Part shown: one piece after another, positions 39,576 to 48,155 of the stretch | Layout: every line of letters begins with the position of its first letter | Position numbering within the stretch: position 1 is the first letter of the stretch | From: Ewingella americana | Lineage (GTDB): Bacteria > Pseudomonadota > Gammaproteobacteria > Enterobacterales > Enterobacteriaceae | DNA length: 64,000 bases | Assembly (NCBI RefSeq): GCF_006438725.1 | Contig: NZ_RCZD01000007.1 | Location: 211,155-275,154, forward strand | Direction of reading: 5' to 3' | Translations under genes and position numbers: made by a program | The notes under the pieces: model-generated | Database searches by the model: none | What the model was told of the DNA's origin: nothing | What the model saw: only the letters and a program-made list of their open reading frames with translations

Positions 39576-42500
39576 TGAACGCTGCGCCTCATCAAAAATT
39601 TAATCTTTCTGCATGGGCTCTGGCGCATCAGCAACTGATGATCTTTTTTATGCTGATCATTATGGCCGCCGGGGTCATGAGCTACCAGAATTTGCCCCGT
39701 AACGAAGACCCAGACTTCACCATTAAAACGGCGGTGGTCTCAGCCAGTTGGCCGGGAGCGACCGTTGAAGATACAACGAATTTCGTGACGGACATATTAG
39801 AGAAAAAGTTGCAGGAAACGCCGTGGCTGGACTTCATTGAAAGTTACACGCGGGCGGGCCAGGCGATTATCAATGTCAATCTCAAAGACAATACTCCCCC
39901 GTCTCAGGTGCAGCACATTTGGTATGTCGTCCGTAAAGAAATGACCGATGTGACAGCAACACTGCCCAACGGCGCAACGACACCGGCGGTGAATGACGAG
40001 TTCGATAACACTTTTGGGACGATTTACGGATTTACACGTGATGGCTTTAGTGAAAGAGAATTGCGGGACAAAGTCGATGATGTCCGCGCCGAACTGCTTT
40101 CTGTGCCTGATGTCAGAAAAATTGATCTCCTCGGTGTTCAGGAAGAGCAGATAGTGCTGGCGTTTTCATCGCGCAAACTGGCAGGCATGGGGCTTGATAT
40201 GCAGCAGATCTCGGAGGCCTTGCGTGCTCAGAACGCCGTCACGCCTACTGGCACCCTCCGCACCGACCATGAACTGATTGACCTGCGGGTCAGTGGCGCC
40301 TTCATCTCCGAGGAGAGCCTGCGTAACGTCACTCTGCATATCGGTAGCCGGTTTGTACCCTTAACGGATATCGCCACGATCACCCGTCAGCAAGCCCAAC
40401 CGCCCTCCCCGACATTTCGCGTTAACGGGCAGCCCGCGCTGGGCCTGGCGATTTCCATGGCACCCACGGGCAATATGCTTCAATTTGGCCAGGCCATCCG
40501 GGCCAAAATGCAGGAGATCAGCCGCCGCCTTCCTCATGGTATTGAAACCACCACCGTTGCTGACCAGTCGGTGGTGGTTAAAGATGCCATTGGCAGCTTT
40601 ATACACGTCCTGCTGGAGGCGGTGGCGATTGTGCTGGCGGTCTCCTTTGTCTCTCTCGGGTCGCGCGCCGGGCTGGTGGTGGCGGCTTCGATCCCGATTG
40701 TGCTGGCAATGACGTTTATAGGAATGGAGATAGCAGGTATCGGTATGCAACGCATCTCTCTGGGTGCACTGATTATCGCGCTCGGTCTGTTGGTTGATGA
40801 TGCGATGATCACCGTTGAGGCCATGGTGTCGAGTTTGGAAAAAGGCGTTTTAAAACAACAGGCGGCCACCCACGCCTGGACCACCACCGCCTTTCCAATG
40901 CTGACAGGGACGTTGGTGATGATAGCAGGCTTCATTCCCGTGGGCTTTGCCTCCTCCAGTGCAGGTGAATACTGTTACTCGCTGTTTATCGTGGTACTGA
41001 TTGCGCTGATCTGCTCGTGGATCGTCGCCGTGCTGTTTTCACCGTTGATTGGCGTCTGGCTGCTGGCGGATAAACCCAGGCAGCACACTAACAAAGATGG
41101 CCGGATTGCCCGTGGCTACGGATCACTGCTCAACAAAGTGCTGGCGAACCGCGGTATAACGCTTGGCATTGCGCTTGGCCTGCTGGCGCTGTCTATCTTG
41201 GCGTCAACACGCATGGAAGGGGAATTTTTCCCTGCGTCAGACCGCCCGGAATTACTTGTCAGCCTGACGCTACCGACCAATGCCTCTCAGGAGGCGACGG
41301 CACGCCAGGCAGAGCGACTGGAAGCCATTCTGAAAACCGACAAGGATGTAGAACATTTTTCCACTTATGTCGGTTCGGGCGCGGTGCGCTTTTACTTGCC
41401 GATGGACGTACTTCTGAATAACGAAGACACGGCGCAACTGGTGGTCGTCGCCAAAGGCTTAAAACAGCGTGATGCGCTGCGGGCCAGACTGCAAAAAAGG
41501 CTTCAACAGGAATTCAGCGATCTGACTTCACGCGTATCGCCTTTGGAGCTGGGACCTCCGGTTGGCTGGCCGTTGAAATATCGCGTTTCGGGCCCGGATA
41601 TCAGCCGGGTACGCGATATTTCGCTCGGGCTGGCAACGCTGGTGGGGAAAAACCCCAACACGCGCGAAACCAACCTGACGGCGGGCGAACCGGCGCGCGT
41701 GGTAAAAGTGTCGGTGAACCAGACCGAAGCGCGGGCGGTGGGGCTGAGTTCAGAACAGGTCGCCAGCAGACTGGCAGCCATGTATTCAGGCACCACCATC
41801 ACCTCAGTTCGCGATCGAACCCGGTTGGTCGATGTCGTCTTGCGCGGCGTGGACCGTGAGCGTCGCGATATCGATACCCTTTCAACACTGCAATTCTCCA
41901 CCTCGGACGGTAACGCGATTCCGCTACAACAGATTGCCAACATTTCCTATGGTATTGACGAGCCTGTGATTTGGCGCAGACAACGGGTACCTTTCATTAC
42001 GGTGCAAACCGATGTCGCTCCCGGTATTCAGGCGACAGCGGCCTCGGAAAGTCTGGCGCCTCAGATCGCGAAATACCGCGCATCATTGCCTGCCGGATAC
42101 GATATCGATGAAGCCGGAACCGTGGTGGAGTCTGACAAAGGCAACAGTTCTGTGTATAGCGCGCTGCCTGTTGCGGGGATTATCATGCTGATTTTACTGA
42201 TGATTCAGTTAAAGACATTTTCCAGAATGCTGCTTGCTCTGCTGATGGCTCCGTTCGGCATGATCGGTGTTGTGGGCGCCATGTTGCCGACCGGAACGCC
42301 GATGGGTTTTGTGGCGTTGCTCGGTATCATCGCGCTGGCAGGCATGATTATTCGCAATGCGGTTATCCTCATTAGTGAAGTGGATACCCATCTCAGTGAC
42401 GCAATGGCACCGGCAGACGCGATCATTGCCGCAGCAAAACACCGCTCCCGCCCCATTGTGCTCACCGCCTGCGCGGCAATTTTGGGCATGGTCCCGATCT

Positions 42501-42643
42501 CTCAACAGGTATTTTGGGGGCCTATGGCCTTCGCGGTTATCGGCGGGCTGCTGGTCGCCACCGTGTTCACCTTAACCGTTCTCCCTGCCGTAATAAGTGT
42601 GGTGCTTCAGTGGGAACAGCGAAAAAAACACCACGCACAATGA
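39575..42643 (+). CDS. RND efflux permease (HAE1-like)
   Basis: Inner-membrane proton-driven multidrug or solute exporter of 1022 residues with 12 membrane segments and two large periplasmic loops. Segment 4 has the proton-relay pair in GLLVDDAMITVEAM. In segment 10 the usual AcrB lysine position (KNAILIVEF) reads MIIRNAVILISEV, arginine in place of lysine, as in a distinct RND subgroup. Substrates cannot be inferred. No outer-membrane channel gene follows, so it must borrow TolC or an orphan channel such as the one at 5.7-7.2 kb. Confidence 0.94.
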   Translation: MNAAPHQKFNLSAWALAHQQLMIFFMLIIMAAGVMSYQNLPRNEDPDFTIKTAVVSASWPGATVEDTTNFVTDILEKKLQETPWLDFIESYTRAGQAIINVNLKDNTPPSQVQHIWYVVRKEMTDVTATLPNGATTPAVNDEFDNTFGTIYGFTRDGFSERELRDKVDDVRAELLSVPDVRKIDLLGVQEEQIVLAFSSRKLAGMGLDMQQISEALRAQNAVTPTGTLRTDHELIDLRVSGAFISEESLRNVTLHIGSRFVPLTDIATITRQQAQPPSPTFRVNGQPALGLAISMAPTGNMLQFGQAIRAKMQEISRRLPHGIETTTVADQSVVVKDAIGSFIHVLLEAVAIVLAVSFVSLGSRAGLVVAASIPIVLAMTFIGMEIAGIGMQRISLGALIIALGLLVDDAMITVEAMVSSLEKGVLKQQAATHAWTTTAFPMLTGTLVMIAGFIPVGFASSSAGEYCYSLFIVVLIALICSWIVAVLFSPLIGVWLLADKPRQHTNKDGRIARGYGSLLNKVLANRGITLGIALGLLALSILASTRMEGEFFPASDRPELLVSLTLPTNASQEATARQAERLEAILKTDKDVEHFSTYVGSGAVRFYLPMDVLLNNEDTAQLVVVAKGLKQRDALRARLQKRLQQEFSDLTSRVSPLELGPPVGWPLKYRVSGPDISRVRDISLGLATLVGKNPNTRETNLTAGEPARVVKVSVNQTEARAVGLSSEQVASRLAAMYSGTTITSVRDRTRLVDVVLRGVDRERRDIDTLSTLQFSTSDGNAIPLQQIANISYGIDEPVIWRRQRVPFITVQTDVAPGIQATAASESLAPQIAKYRASLPAGYDIDEAGTVVESDKGNSSVYSALPVAGIIMLILLMIQLKTFSRMLLALLMAPFGMIGVVGAMLPTGTPMGFVALLGIIALAGMIIRNAVILISEVDTHLSDAMAPADAIIAAAKHRSRPIVLTACAAILGMVPISQQVFWGPMAFAVIGGLLVATVFTLTVLPAVISVVLQWEQRKKHHAQ

Positions 42644-42808
42644 CATGAATAAGAGCAAAGAGGGCAAGGTGATATCGATGTCACCCGATGAAAGCCACAT
42701 TCATACTGAGAAGGTTTTGGTTTCCAATTTAGGGCTTTCATTCCTTGGTCTGAAATTCAGAAACCGCTATGCTGTGGAAAATGACCGACACCGAGATTCA
42801 TCCTGCTC

Positions 42809-42994
42809 ATGGCAAAGAAAATTGAAACCGCACCTTCCGTCTTTGATCATCTGAAAGATGACGACAGTTTTGACCTGTGGGGCCGCTCTGGCCTCAGTAC
42901 TGCGCTTAACAAAGCCAAACCTAAAACGCCGGATAACGACGCAATAGCCGCTGCCCGCAAGCTGATTAACGGCAGTAAAGATCAGACGAAGTAG
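42809..42994 (+). CDS. Small hypothetical protein
   Basis: 61-residue frame starting MAKKIETAPSVFDHLKDDDSF, hydrophilic, with many acidic and lysine residues and no signal peptide or membrane segment. I do not recognise it. The ribosome site is weak, but the composition and the clear end before a GC-rich hairpin (43008-43034) are compatible with a real small gene. The longer frame starting at 42597 in the RND gene end is not convincing. Confidence 0.35.
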   Translation: MAKKIETAPSVFDHLKDDDSFDLWGRSGLSTALNKAKPKTPDNDAIAAARKLINGSKDQTK

Positions 42995-43427
42995 TTACTG
43001 CAAGTCAGGTAGCCCCTTGGCCCCATCGGGTCGGGGGTTATCACTCACGCCACGTGCCGCTGCAATCCTCATCACATTTACCAAAAATGTATCAATTTTT
43101 CTCATTCGCCATCATTGGCAGGTTCTCAACATCTTCATTTTTAACATTCACGGCTTTATTAATGAACCGTTAGAGTCATAGATTAGTTTTGTTAAATCCT
43201 TGCTAACCTGTGCGTAACGCCATCAAAGATGGCAATAATCAGCCACATTGCGCGCCCTAAAAAATATCTCTATTCCTCTCAACCCCCCCCGGTTATCTTC
43301 GTCTGTCCAACTTGCGCGGCTCACTTAACACAGTGTTGCTATGTGATTTTTAGTCGGCGTTTTTTGCTGATAATTTAACCGAATCAATATTGACCTATCT
43401 TTCAATTTCACTTCTGAGGAACACATT
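42995..43427. other. Non-coding gap before the holin gene
   Basis: 433 bp, AT-rich beyond a hairpin built on CCCCTTGGCCC and GGGTCGGGG near the left edge. No recognisable gene, RNA or repeat. The right end supplies a clear ribosome site (TGAGGAAC) for the holin-like gene and must hold its promoter. Confidence 0.5.
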
Positions 43428-43763
43428 ATGATTGGTGCAGCGCAGGCCAGAGACGTGGTATCGATGGACCCTGAAATCGTCATGGCGATTATCGGCATGG
43501 CTGGCTGGGGCGGGATTGTCCGCTATATCATGCTGAGGGCCACCAAACCGGTAATGGCTGATATCTTGGCATGTCTGTTACAGATCGTGGTTTCCTGCTT
43601 CAGCGGGATGCTACTCAGCATCTGGGTACTATCGAGAAACGCCAACGACGACAAGGTGTTGATCATCGCGGGGCTGGGTGGCGTATTTGCCGGGCCAATC
43701 ATTACCCTGCTTGGCAAGAAAATAACGGCCTTTATCGAGAATGCCACACCAGCGTCGAAATAA
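43428..43763 (+). CDS. LydA-like phage holin (holin superfamily III)
   Basis: 111-residue membrane protein with three hydrophobic segments (PEIVMAIIGMAGWGGIVRYIM, MADILACLLQIVVSCFSGMLL and VLIIAGLGGVFAGPIITLLG) and a short charged C-terminus, typical of small holins. GAGGAAC lies 9 bp before the ATG. No other phage gene is adjacent. A GH108 endolysin, the usual partner of such holins, lies 9 kb to the right. It is either a stray prophage relic or part of a split holin-endolysin export module. Confidence 0.75.
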   Translation: MIGAAQARDVVSMDPEIVMAIIGMAGWGGIVRYIMLRATKPVMADILACLLQIVVSCFSGMLLSIWVLSRNANDDKVLIIAGLGGVFAGPIITLLGKKITAFIENATPASK

Positions 43764-43778
43764 TGGCGCTTATCCCTT

Positions 43779-43807
43779 CCGGGGCCAGTCTGTTAAACAG
43801 GCCCCGG
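43779..43807 (+). terminator. Hairpin after the holin gene
   Basis: CCGGGGCC and GGCCCCGG pair perfectly, with an inner CTGTT/AACAG extension, 16 bp after the stop. There is no T run, so its efficiency as an intrinsic terminator is doubtful. Confidence 0.45.
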
Positions 43808-43953
43808 GCATTAAACTGACGCCTGCCATTCCTTCCCGTCTGTTTCCGCTATAAGCATAGTCACTTCCAGTACTGGACATCTATACGTCCAAAACGTAAT
43901 CTGAATTTTCATTGCAAATCATTCACTCAGGTTATGTAAGGAAAGCCCAGCCT

Positions 43954-44772
43954 ATGCGCACACCCGTTCTCGCTTTTACCCTGCTCGCTACCTCGCTGTT
44001 TTCTGCGGTTTCCCATGCCGGTGCTACGCTGGACCGCGTGACGAAAACCGGTGTCCTGCATAATGTCATCGTTAACGACTACCCGCCGTTTGGCTTTATT
44101 GATGACAACAACCAGCTGGCCGGTTTTGATGTCGACGTGGCAAAAGCCGTGGCAGAGCGGATGGGCGTTAAGCTGGAAGTCACCGCGCCGGGTTGGGAAA
44201 CCATTATCGGCGGCAACTGGCGTGGGCGCTGGGATACCTGTATCTGCTCGATGACCCCCAACGTTGAACGCGCCAAAGTGCTGAATTTTGTGGTGCCGTA
44301 TTACAGCTCTCCGGCAGTGCTGGTGGTGAATAAGAGTGATGACCGCATCAAGTCCGCCGCCGATCTGAGCAATAAGAAAGTCGGCATTGGTATTGGCTCA
44401 AGTTATGAAACCTATCTGCAAAAAACACTGGTGATCCCGGGCACCAAGCCGATCGCCTTCCCGTTTGACAACGTGCAGGCCATTCCCAGCGACGAAGAGG
44501 TGGCGTTCCAGAATCTGGCCCTCGGCCCCGGCGTACGCCTGGATGCCATCGTCTCTGACTTAGCCACCGCCAATGCGCGCATCAAGCGCAATCCGGCATT
44601 CAAAATTGTCACCGAGCTGTACGCCGAACCAAACTGGGTCGCTACCGATAAGGGCGATGCCGAGTGGGATAAGAAAGTCGCCGATACCATCAAATCTCTG
44701 CGCGATGACGGCACTTTGGCGAAGATCTCCCAACACTGGCTGGGCGAAGACATCACCAAAGAGGCGCCGTAA
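43954..44772 (+). CDS. Polar amino acid ABC transporter, periplasmic binding protein
   Basis: 272-residue class III solute-binding protein. Start MRTPVLAFTLLATSLFSAVSHA was chosen because it opens a signal peptide and has AAGGAAAG upstream. The mature part has the family pattern GVLHNVIVNDYPPFGFIDDNN, GFDVDVAKAVAERMGVKLE and a second-lobe SSYETYLQKTLV motif. The ligand is not predictable; arginine contacts of the amino-acid pocket are expected in the TCICSMTPNVERAK region. The permease follows 3 bp later. Confidence 0.9.
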   Translation: MRTPVLAFTLLATSLFSAVSHAGATLDRVTKTGVLHNVIVNDYPPFGFIDDNNQLAGFDVDVAKAVAERMGVKLEVTAPGWETIIGGNWRGRWDTCICSMTPNVERAKVLNFVVPYYSSPAVLVVNKSDDRIKSAADLSNKKVGIGIGSSYETYLQKTLVIPGTKPIAFPFDNVQAIPSDEEVAFQNLALGPGVRLDAIVSDLATANARIKRNPAFKIVTELYAEPNWVATDKGDAEWDKKVADTIKSLRDDGTLAKISQHWLGEDITKEAP

Positions 44773-44775
44773 CGG

Positions 44776-45624
44776 ATGGCGCCGCTTCCTGAGGTCAAAA
44801 CTAGCCCGCCCGATACCCAGACCCTGCCACCTGCTGATACCGGCATGTTTACCAGTCCGCGTGCGTTTAAGATAAAAACTGCGCTTACCTGGCTGATTCT
44901 GCTCAGTTTAGTGCTGGGGCTGTTCGGCAAAATGGGGCTGCAATGGGATCTTATTGAGCAGAAATTGCCTTTCCTGTTGGGTCTGCGTCTGTCGCCGGAT
45001 GGTTTTATTCAGGGCGCGGCGCTGACTATCCTGATCACCGCCTGTTCGATGTTTTTCTGCCTGTTTCTGGGACTTATCACCGCACTAGGCCGCATGTCGG
45101 ACAATGCGCTGGCCTTCGGTTGCGCCACCTTTTATGCCTCGCTGTTTCGCGGTACGCCGCTGCTGGTCCAGGTGCTGATTATCTATCTGGCACTGCCGCA
45201 AGCGGGCATTGTGCTGGGTGCGCTGAGTTCGGGCATTATTGCGCTGTCGCTCAATTACGGTGCCTATCTGGCAGAAACCATCCGCAGCGGCGTACTGTCG
45301 GTGCCCCGTGGGCAGAAAGAGGCGGCGATGGCGCTGGGCCTCTCGTCATGGACGGTGGCCGTCCACGTCACCGCCCCGCAGGCGCTGCGCATCATCATTC
45401 CCCCCGCCGGTTCGATGTTTATTTCCATGCTGAAGGATTCATCGCTGGTGTCGCTGATGGGCCTGTGGGAACTGAATTTTCTGGCGCAGTCTTACGGGCG
45501 CAGCACCTACCGTTATATGGAAATGCTGGCCACCGCCGCCGCGATATACTGGATGATGTCCATTGTGCTGGAACTGTTCCAAAGCCGCCTGGAACGGCGC
45601 TTCGGGCAGGGTTATCGCCGTTAA
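44776..45624 (+). CDS. Polar amino acid ABC transporter permease
   Basis: HisM/GlnP-type inner-membrane permease of 282 residues with five or six membrane segments. The ATPase-docking EAA loop is EAAMALGLSSWTVAVHVTAPQALRIIIPP (quoted in parts), and FRGTPLLVQVLIIY and FISMLKDSSLVSLMG are also family motifs. A 30-residue polar, proline-rich N-terminal tail precedes segment 1. No ATPase gene follows; the pump must share one encoded elsewhere. Confidence 0.92.
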   Translation: MAPLPEVKTSPPDTQTLPPADTGMFTSPRAFKIKTALTWLILLSLVLGLFGKMGLQWDLIEQKLPFLLGLRLSPDGFIQGAALTILITACSMFFCLFLGLITALGRMSDNALAFGCATFYASLFRGTPLLVQVLIIYLALPQAGIVLGALSSGIIALSLNYGAYLAETIRSGVLSVPRGQKEAAMALGLSSWTVAVHVTAPQALRIIIPPAGSMFISMLKDSSLVSLMGLWELNFLAQSYGRSTYRYMEMLATAAAIYWMMSIVLELFQSRLERRFGQGYRR

Positions 45625-45663
45625 TCGCTTTCTAGAGCTTTCAAAATAAGTCGCAGGTATGCC

Positions 45664-46803
45664 ATGTCTTTTCCACAAGATTTCCGATTAATTTCCTATT
45701 TATCGACACTGGAACATGCGGTGCGCTTTCCGCTGTCGTCCTCATACCCTGAATCGATGAACATCGATACGCTGTTTGAACTGGCAGGAATTGAACACCG
45801 CCAGCCGTTTATGCAGGCGATGCTCGACTATCCGCCGCTGCGCGGAACGCCGGAGCTGCTGGAGGCGATAGCCGGGACTTACGACAACGTCGACACCGGG
45901 CAGATCATCAGCTTTGCCGGTGCCGATGAAGCGATTTATGCCAGTTTTCATGCGCTGCTGGACACCGGCGATCACGCCATTGTCATCACGCCAAATTATC
46001 AGTCGCTGGAAAGCGTACCGCTGTCGCGCTGCGACGTCACCGGCGTGGCACTGGAGGCTGAAAACGGCTGGGCGCTGGACGTCGAAAAAGTCCGCGCTGC
46101 GCTGCGCCCCAACACCAAAGTGCTGGTGATCAACTTCCCGCACAACCCAACCGGCGCGCTGATAAGCCATCAGCAGTTGGATGAGCTGGTGTCGATGTGC
46201 CGCGAGCGCGGCGTGTGGATCTTCTCTGACGAAGTTTACCGGCTGACCGAATTCAACCCCGCTGACCGCCTGCCGCAGTTGGCTGACATTTACGAGCGCG
46301 GCATCTCGCTGAACGTTACGTCGAAAGCCTACGGTTTGCCGGGGCTGCGCATCGGCTGGGTCGCCTGTCAGGACCACGCCTGGCTGCTGAAACTGGAACG
46401 GATGAAGCAGTATCTGTCGATCTGCAACTCTATTCCCGGTGAGATGCTGACCACGCTGGCCCTCAATGCCCGCGCACCCATCCTCGATCGGGTGATGCAG
46501 CGCTCACGCGCCAATTTGCAATCACTGACCGATTTTCTGGCGCGCTACCCGCAGACTTTTGAGCTGACTTTGCCGAAAGCCGGGGTGCTGGCGTTTGCCC
46601 GCTATAAAGGTGCGGAAGGGGCTGAAGCTTTTGCCACGCGGCTGGTCGAAGAAACGGGCGTAATGGTGATCCCGTCCGTGACCTACGCGTCGGAGCTGAC
46701 GCTGGTTGCAGAAGACTTTCTGCGTATCGGATTCGGACGGGCCAATCTCGAAGAAGCGCTGGGCGTATTCGACCGCTGGCTGGACCAGCGTTCATTCAAA
46801 TAA
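45664..46803 (+). CDS. PLP-dependent aminotransferase, class I/II
   Basis: 379-residue fold-I aminotransferase. Signatures: FAGADEAIYASFHALLDTGD, VINFPHNPTGALIS, IFSDEVYRLTEF and the PLP lysine in NVTSKAYGLPGLRIGW. It is close to the transporter (39-bp gap), so it probably acts on the imported amino acid or a derivative. The exact substrate is unknown. It could also be a C-S lyase-like or valine-pyruvate-type enzyme. Confidence 0.88.
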   Translation: MSFPQDFRLISYLSTLEHAVRFPLSSSYPESMNIDTLFELAGIEHRQPFMQAMLDYPPLRGTPELLEAIAGTYDNVDTGQIISFAGADEAIYASFHALLDTGDHAIVITPNYQSLESVPLSRCDVTGVALEAENGWALDVEKVRAALRPNTKVLVINFPHNPTGALISHQQLDELVSMCRERGVWIFSDEVYRLTEFNPADRLPQLADIYERGISLNVTSKAYGLPGLRIGWVACQDHAWLLKLERMKQYLSICNSIPGEMLTTLALNARAPILDRVMQRSRANLQSLTDFLARYPQTFELTLPKAGVLAFARYKGAEGAEAFATRLVEETGVMVIPSVTYASELTLVAEDFLRIGFGRANLEEALGVFDRWLDQRSFK

Positions 46804-46811
46804 CACAACGC

Positions 46812-46834
46812 AAAAGCCCGCCAGAACTGGCGGG
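46812..46834 (-). terminator. Terminator of the MxKDx-repeat gene
   Basis: GCCCGCCAG and CTGGCGGGC pair with a tiny loop. On the minus strand they are followed by TTTTG, 45 bp after the repeat-protein stop. On the plus strand no T run follows. Confidence 0.6.
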
Positions 46835-46879
46835 CCGTGATGAAGCGTTCAGACACAGGAGAACGTCACCCGAGAGCGG

Positions 46880-47158
46880 TTACTGACTCATCGCATCTTT
46901 TTTCATGGCATCTTTCGACATCGCGTCTTTACTCATGCTGTCTTTTTTCATGTGATCTTTAGACATTTTATCTTTCGACATACAGTCTTTACCCATCGCG
47001 TCTTTGCCCATCTGATCTTTACCCATACTGTCTTTTTTCATGCAGTCATGGGACATCTTGCTCATCGTGTCTTTAGACATGGAATCAGCCGCCTGAGTCA
47101 CGCCAGCGAACCCCATCATTGCAGCAGAGACCATCATTACCGCCATCAGTTTTTTCAT
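46880..47158 (-). CDS. Pentapeptide MxKDx-repeat protein
   Basis: 92-residue secreted protein. The start MKKLMAVMMVSAAMMGFAGVTQA opens a signal peptide and has AAGGAA upstream; the frame extends 53 codons into a palindromic repeat and is not expected to be coding there. The mature chain is almost entirely tandem pentapeptides of the type MSKDx, MGKDx and MKKDx (about 14 copies), rich in methionine, lysine and aspartate with two cysteines. The family (pentapeptide MXKDX repeat) has no established function; periplasmic metal or oxidant buffering is a guess. Confidence 0.85.
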   Translation of the reverse strand: MKKLMAVMMVSAAMMGFAGVTQAADSMSKDTMSKMSHDCMKKDSMGKDQMGKDAMGKDCMSKDKMSKDHMKKDSMSKDAMSKDAMKKDAMSQ

Positions 47159-47217
47159 GGTATTTCCTTTATTTAAAGTAGGTTGCACCGTTGTGCAGGT
47201 AAAAAATCTCATTGAGC

Positions 47218-47342
47218 TTAGGGGCGTTATTGTTGCAGCCAGTTTGGAGACGGCCAGCGCGGAACAACCGGAGCGTACATGCAGTACGTGAGGATTGTGA
47301 GCACTGCCCGGATTCAAAATGGCAAATAAAATAGCCCCTTAC
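47218..47342. repeat. Palindromic intergenic repeat (ERIC-like)
   Basis: About 125 bp with terminal inverted repeats (TTAGGGGCGTTATT at left, AATAAAATAGCCCCTTA at right) and a central stem built on CGTAC-ATGCA-GTACG. The form, an imperfect 120-130 bp intergenic palindrome next to gene ends, is that of ERIC or similar enterobacterial non-autonomous elements, but the sequence differs from the ERIC at 21.2 kb. It abuts the stop codon of the molybdoenzyme gene. Confidence 0.6.
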
Positions 47343-48146
47343 TTAACTTCCGCCGAACCAGTTGTAACCCTGATCTTCCCAATAACCCCCGGTGTACTTA
47401 TTGGTAATTTCAATCACTTCGATATGCTTTGGATTCTTGTAGCCGAGCTTGGTCGGCATACGCAGTTTCATCGGGAAACCGTATTGACGCGGCAGGATTT
47501 GCCCGTCATAAGTCAGTGCCAACAGGGTTTGCGGGTGTAATGCCGTCGCCATGTCGATGCTGGTGTAGTACTCATCAGCGCATTTAAAGCTGACATATTC
47601 TGCCGTGAGATCGGCACCAATCAGTCGCAGGAAATCGCCGAACGGTACCCCGCCCCACTTGCCAATCGCGCTCCAGCCTTCGACACAAATATGACGGGTG
47701 ACCTGGCTGACCTGCGCCATCTGGTAGAGCGTCGCCAGCGACCATTCGCGCTTATCCAGCGCCAGCCCGGCGATCTTCAGGCGGTAATCGTTGCCGTTGA
47801 CCTCCGGTGCTTCGTCTTCGGCGTAAAAGGCGTTAAACGGGAATGGCCGGGTGATCATCGACTCGGCATACACCGGCGCCAGCCGGGTTGAGCCAAACAG
47901 CCAGCCCTGCACGCGGTCGTTAAAGCCGGAGACTTTCACCAGCGCGTTTTCGACGCTGGCGTTGTCGCTGATGTCGCAACCGGTGAGCATTGCCATACCG
48001 CCGAGCGTCAGCCCCTGTTGTAAAAAACGGCGGCGTGACGGCGCGTCAAGATGGCGGATAATCTGCTTCTGCGCCTCCTGCACGATGGCTTCACTGTCTG
48101 ACGAACTGAAAATCTGACGGATACTTTTTTTAATGATGTTCTTCAT
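47343..48146 (-). CDS. Molybdopterin-dependent oxidoreductase (sulfite oxidase/MsrP-like)
   Basis: 267-residue enzyme of the sulfite-oxidase fold. The N-terminus has a twin-arginine motif SRRRFLQQGLTLGG ending in MLTGC, so it is Tat-exported and possibly lipid-anchored. The molybdenum-ligating cysteine is in RHICVEGWSAIGKWGG (Cys154), and the molybdopterin site continues in YGFPMKLRMPTKLGYKNPK. The cytochrome gene upstream (9-bp gap) would pass electrons to it. It resembles MsrP in arrangement but is a different subfamily; the substrate is unknown. Confidence 0.87.
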   Translation of the reverse strand: MKNIIKKSIRQIFSSSDSEAIVQEAQKQIIRHLDAPSRRRFLQQGLTLGGMAMLTGCDISDNASVENALVKVSGFNDRVQGWLFGSTRLAPVYAESMITRPFPFNAFYAEDEAPEVNGNDYRLKIAGLALDKREWSLATLYQMAQVSQVTRHICVEGWSAIGKWGGVPFGDFLRLIGADLTAEYVSFKCADEYYTSIDMATALHPQTLLALTYDGQILPRQYGFPMKLRMPTKLGYKNPKHIEVIEITNKYTGGYWEDQGYNWFGGS

Positions 48147-48155
48147 GGCTGTTCC

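Noticed and set aside
42597..42854. 85-codon frame across the end of the RND permease gene
   Set aside because: Overlaps the permease end, has no ribosome site and no recognisable sequence; the shorter 42809 frame is the better candidate.
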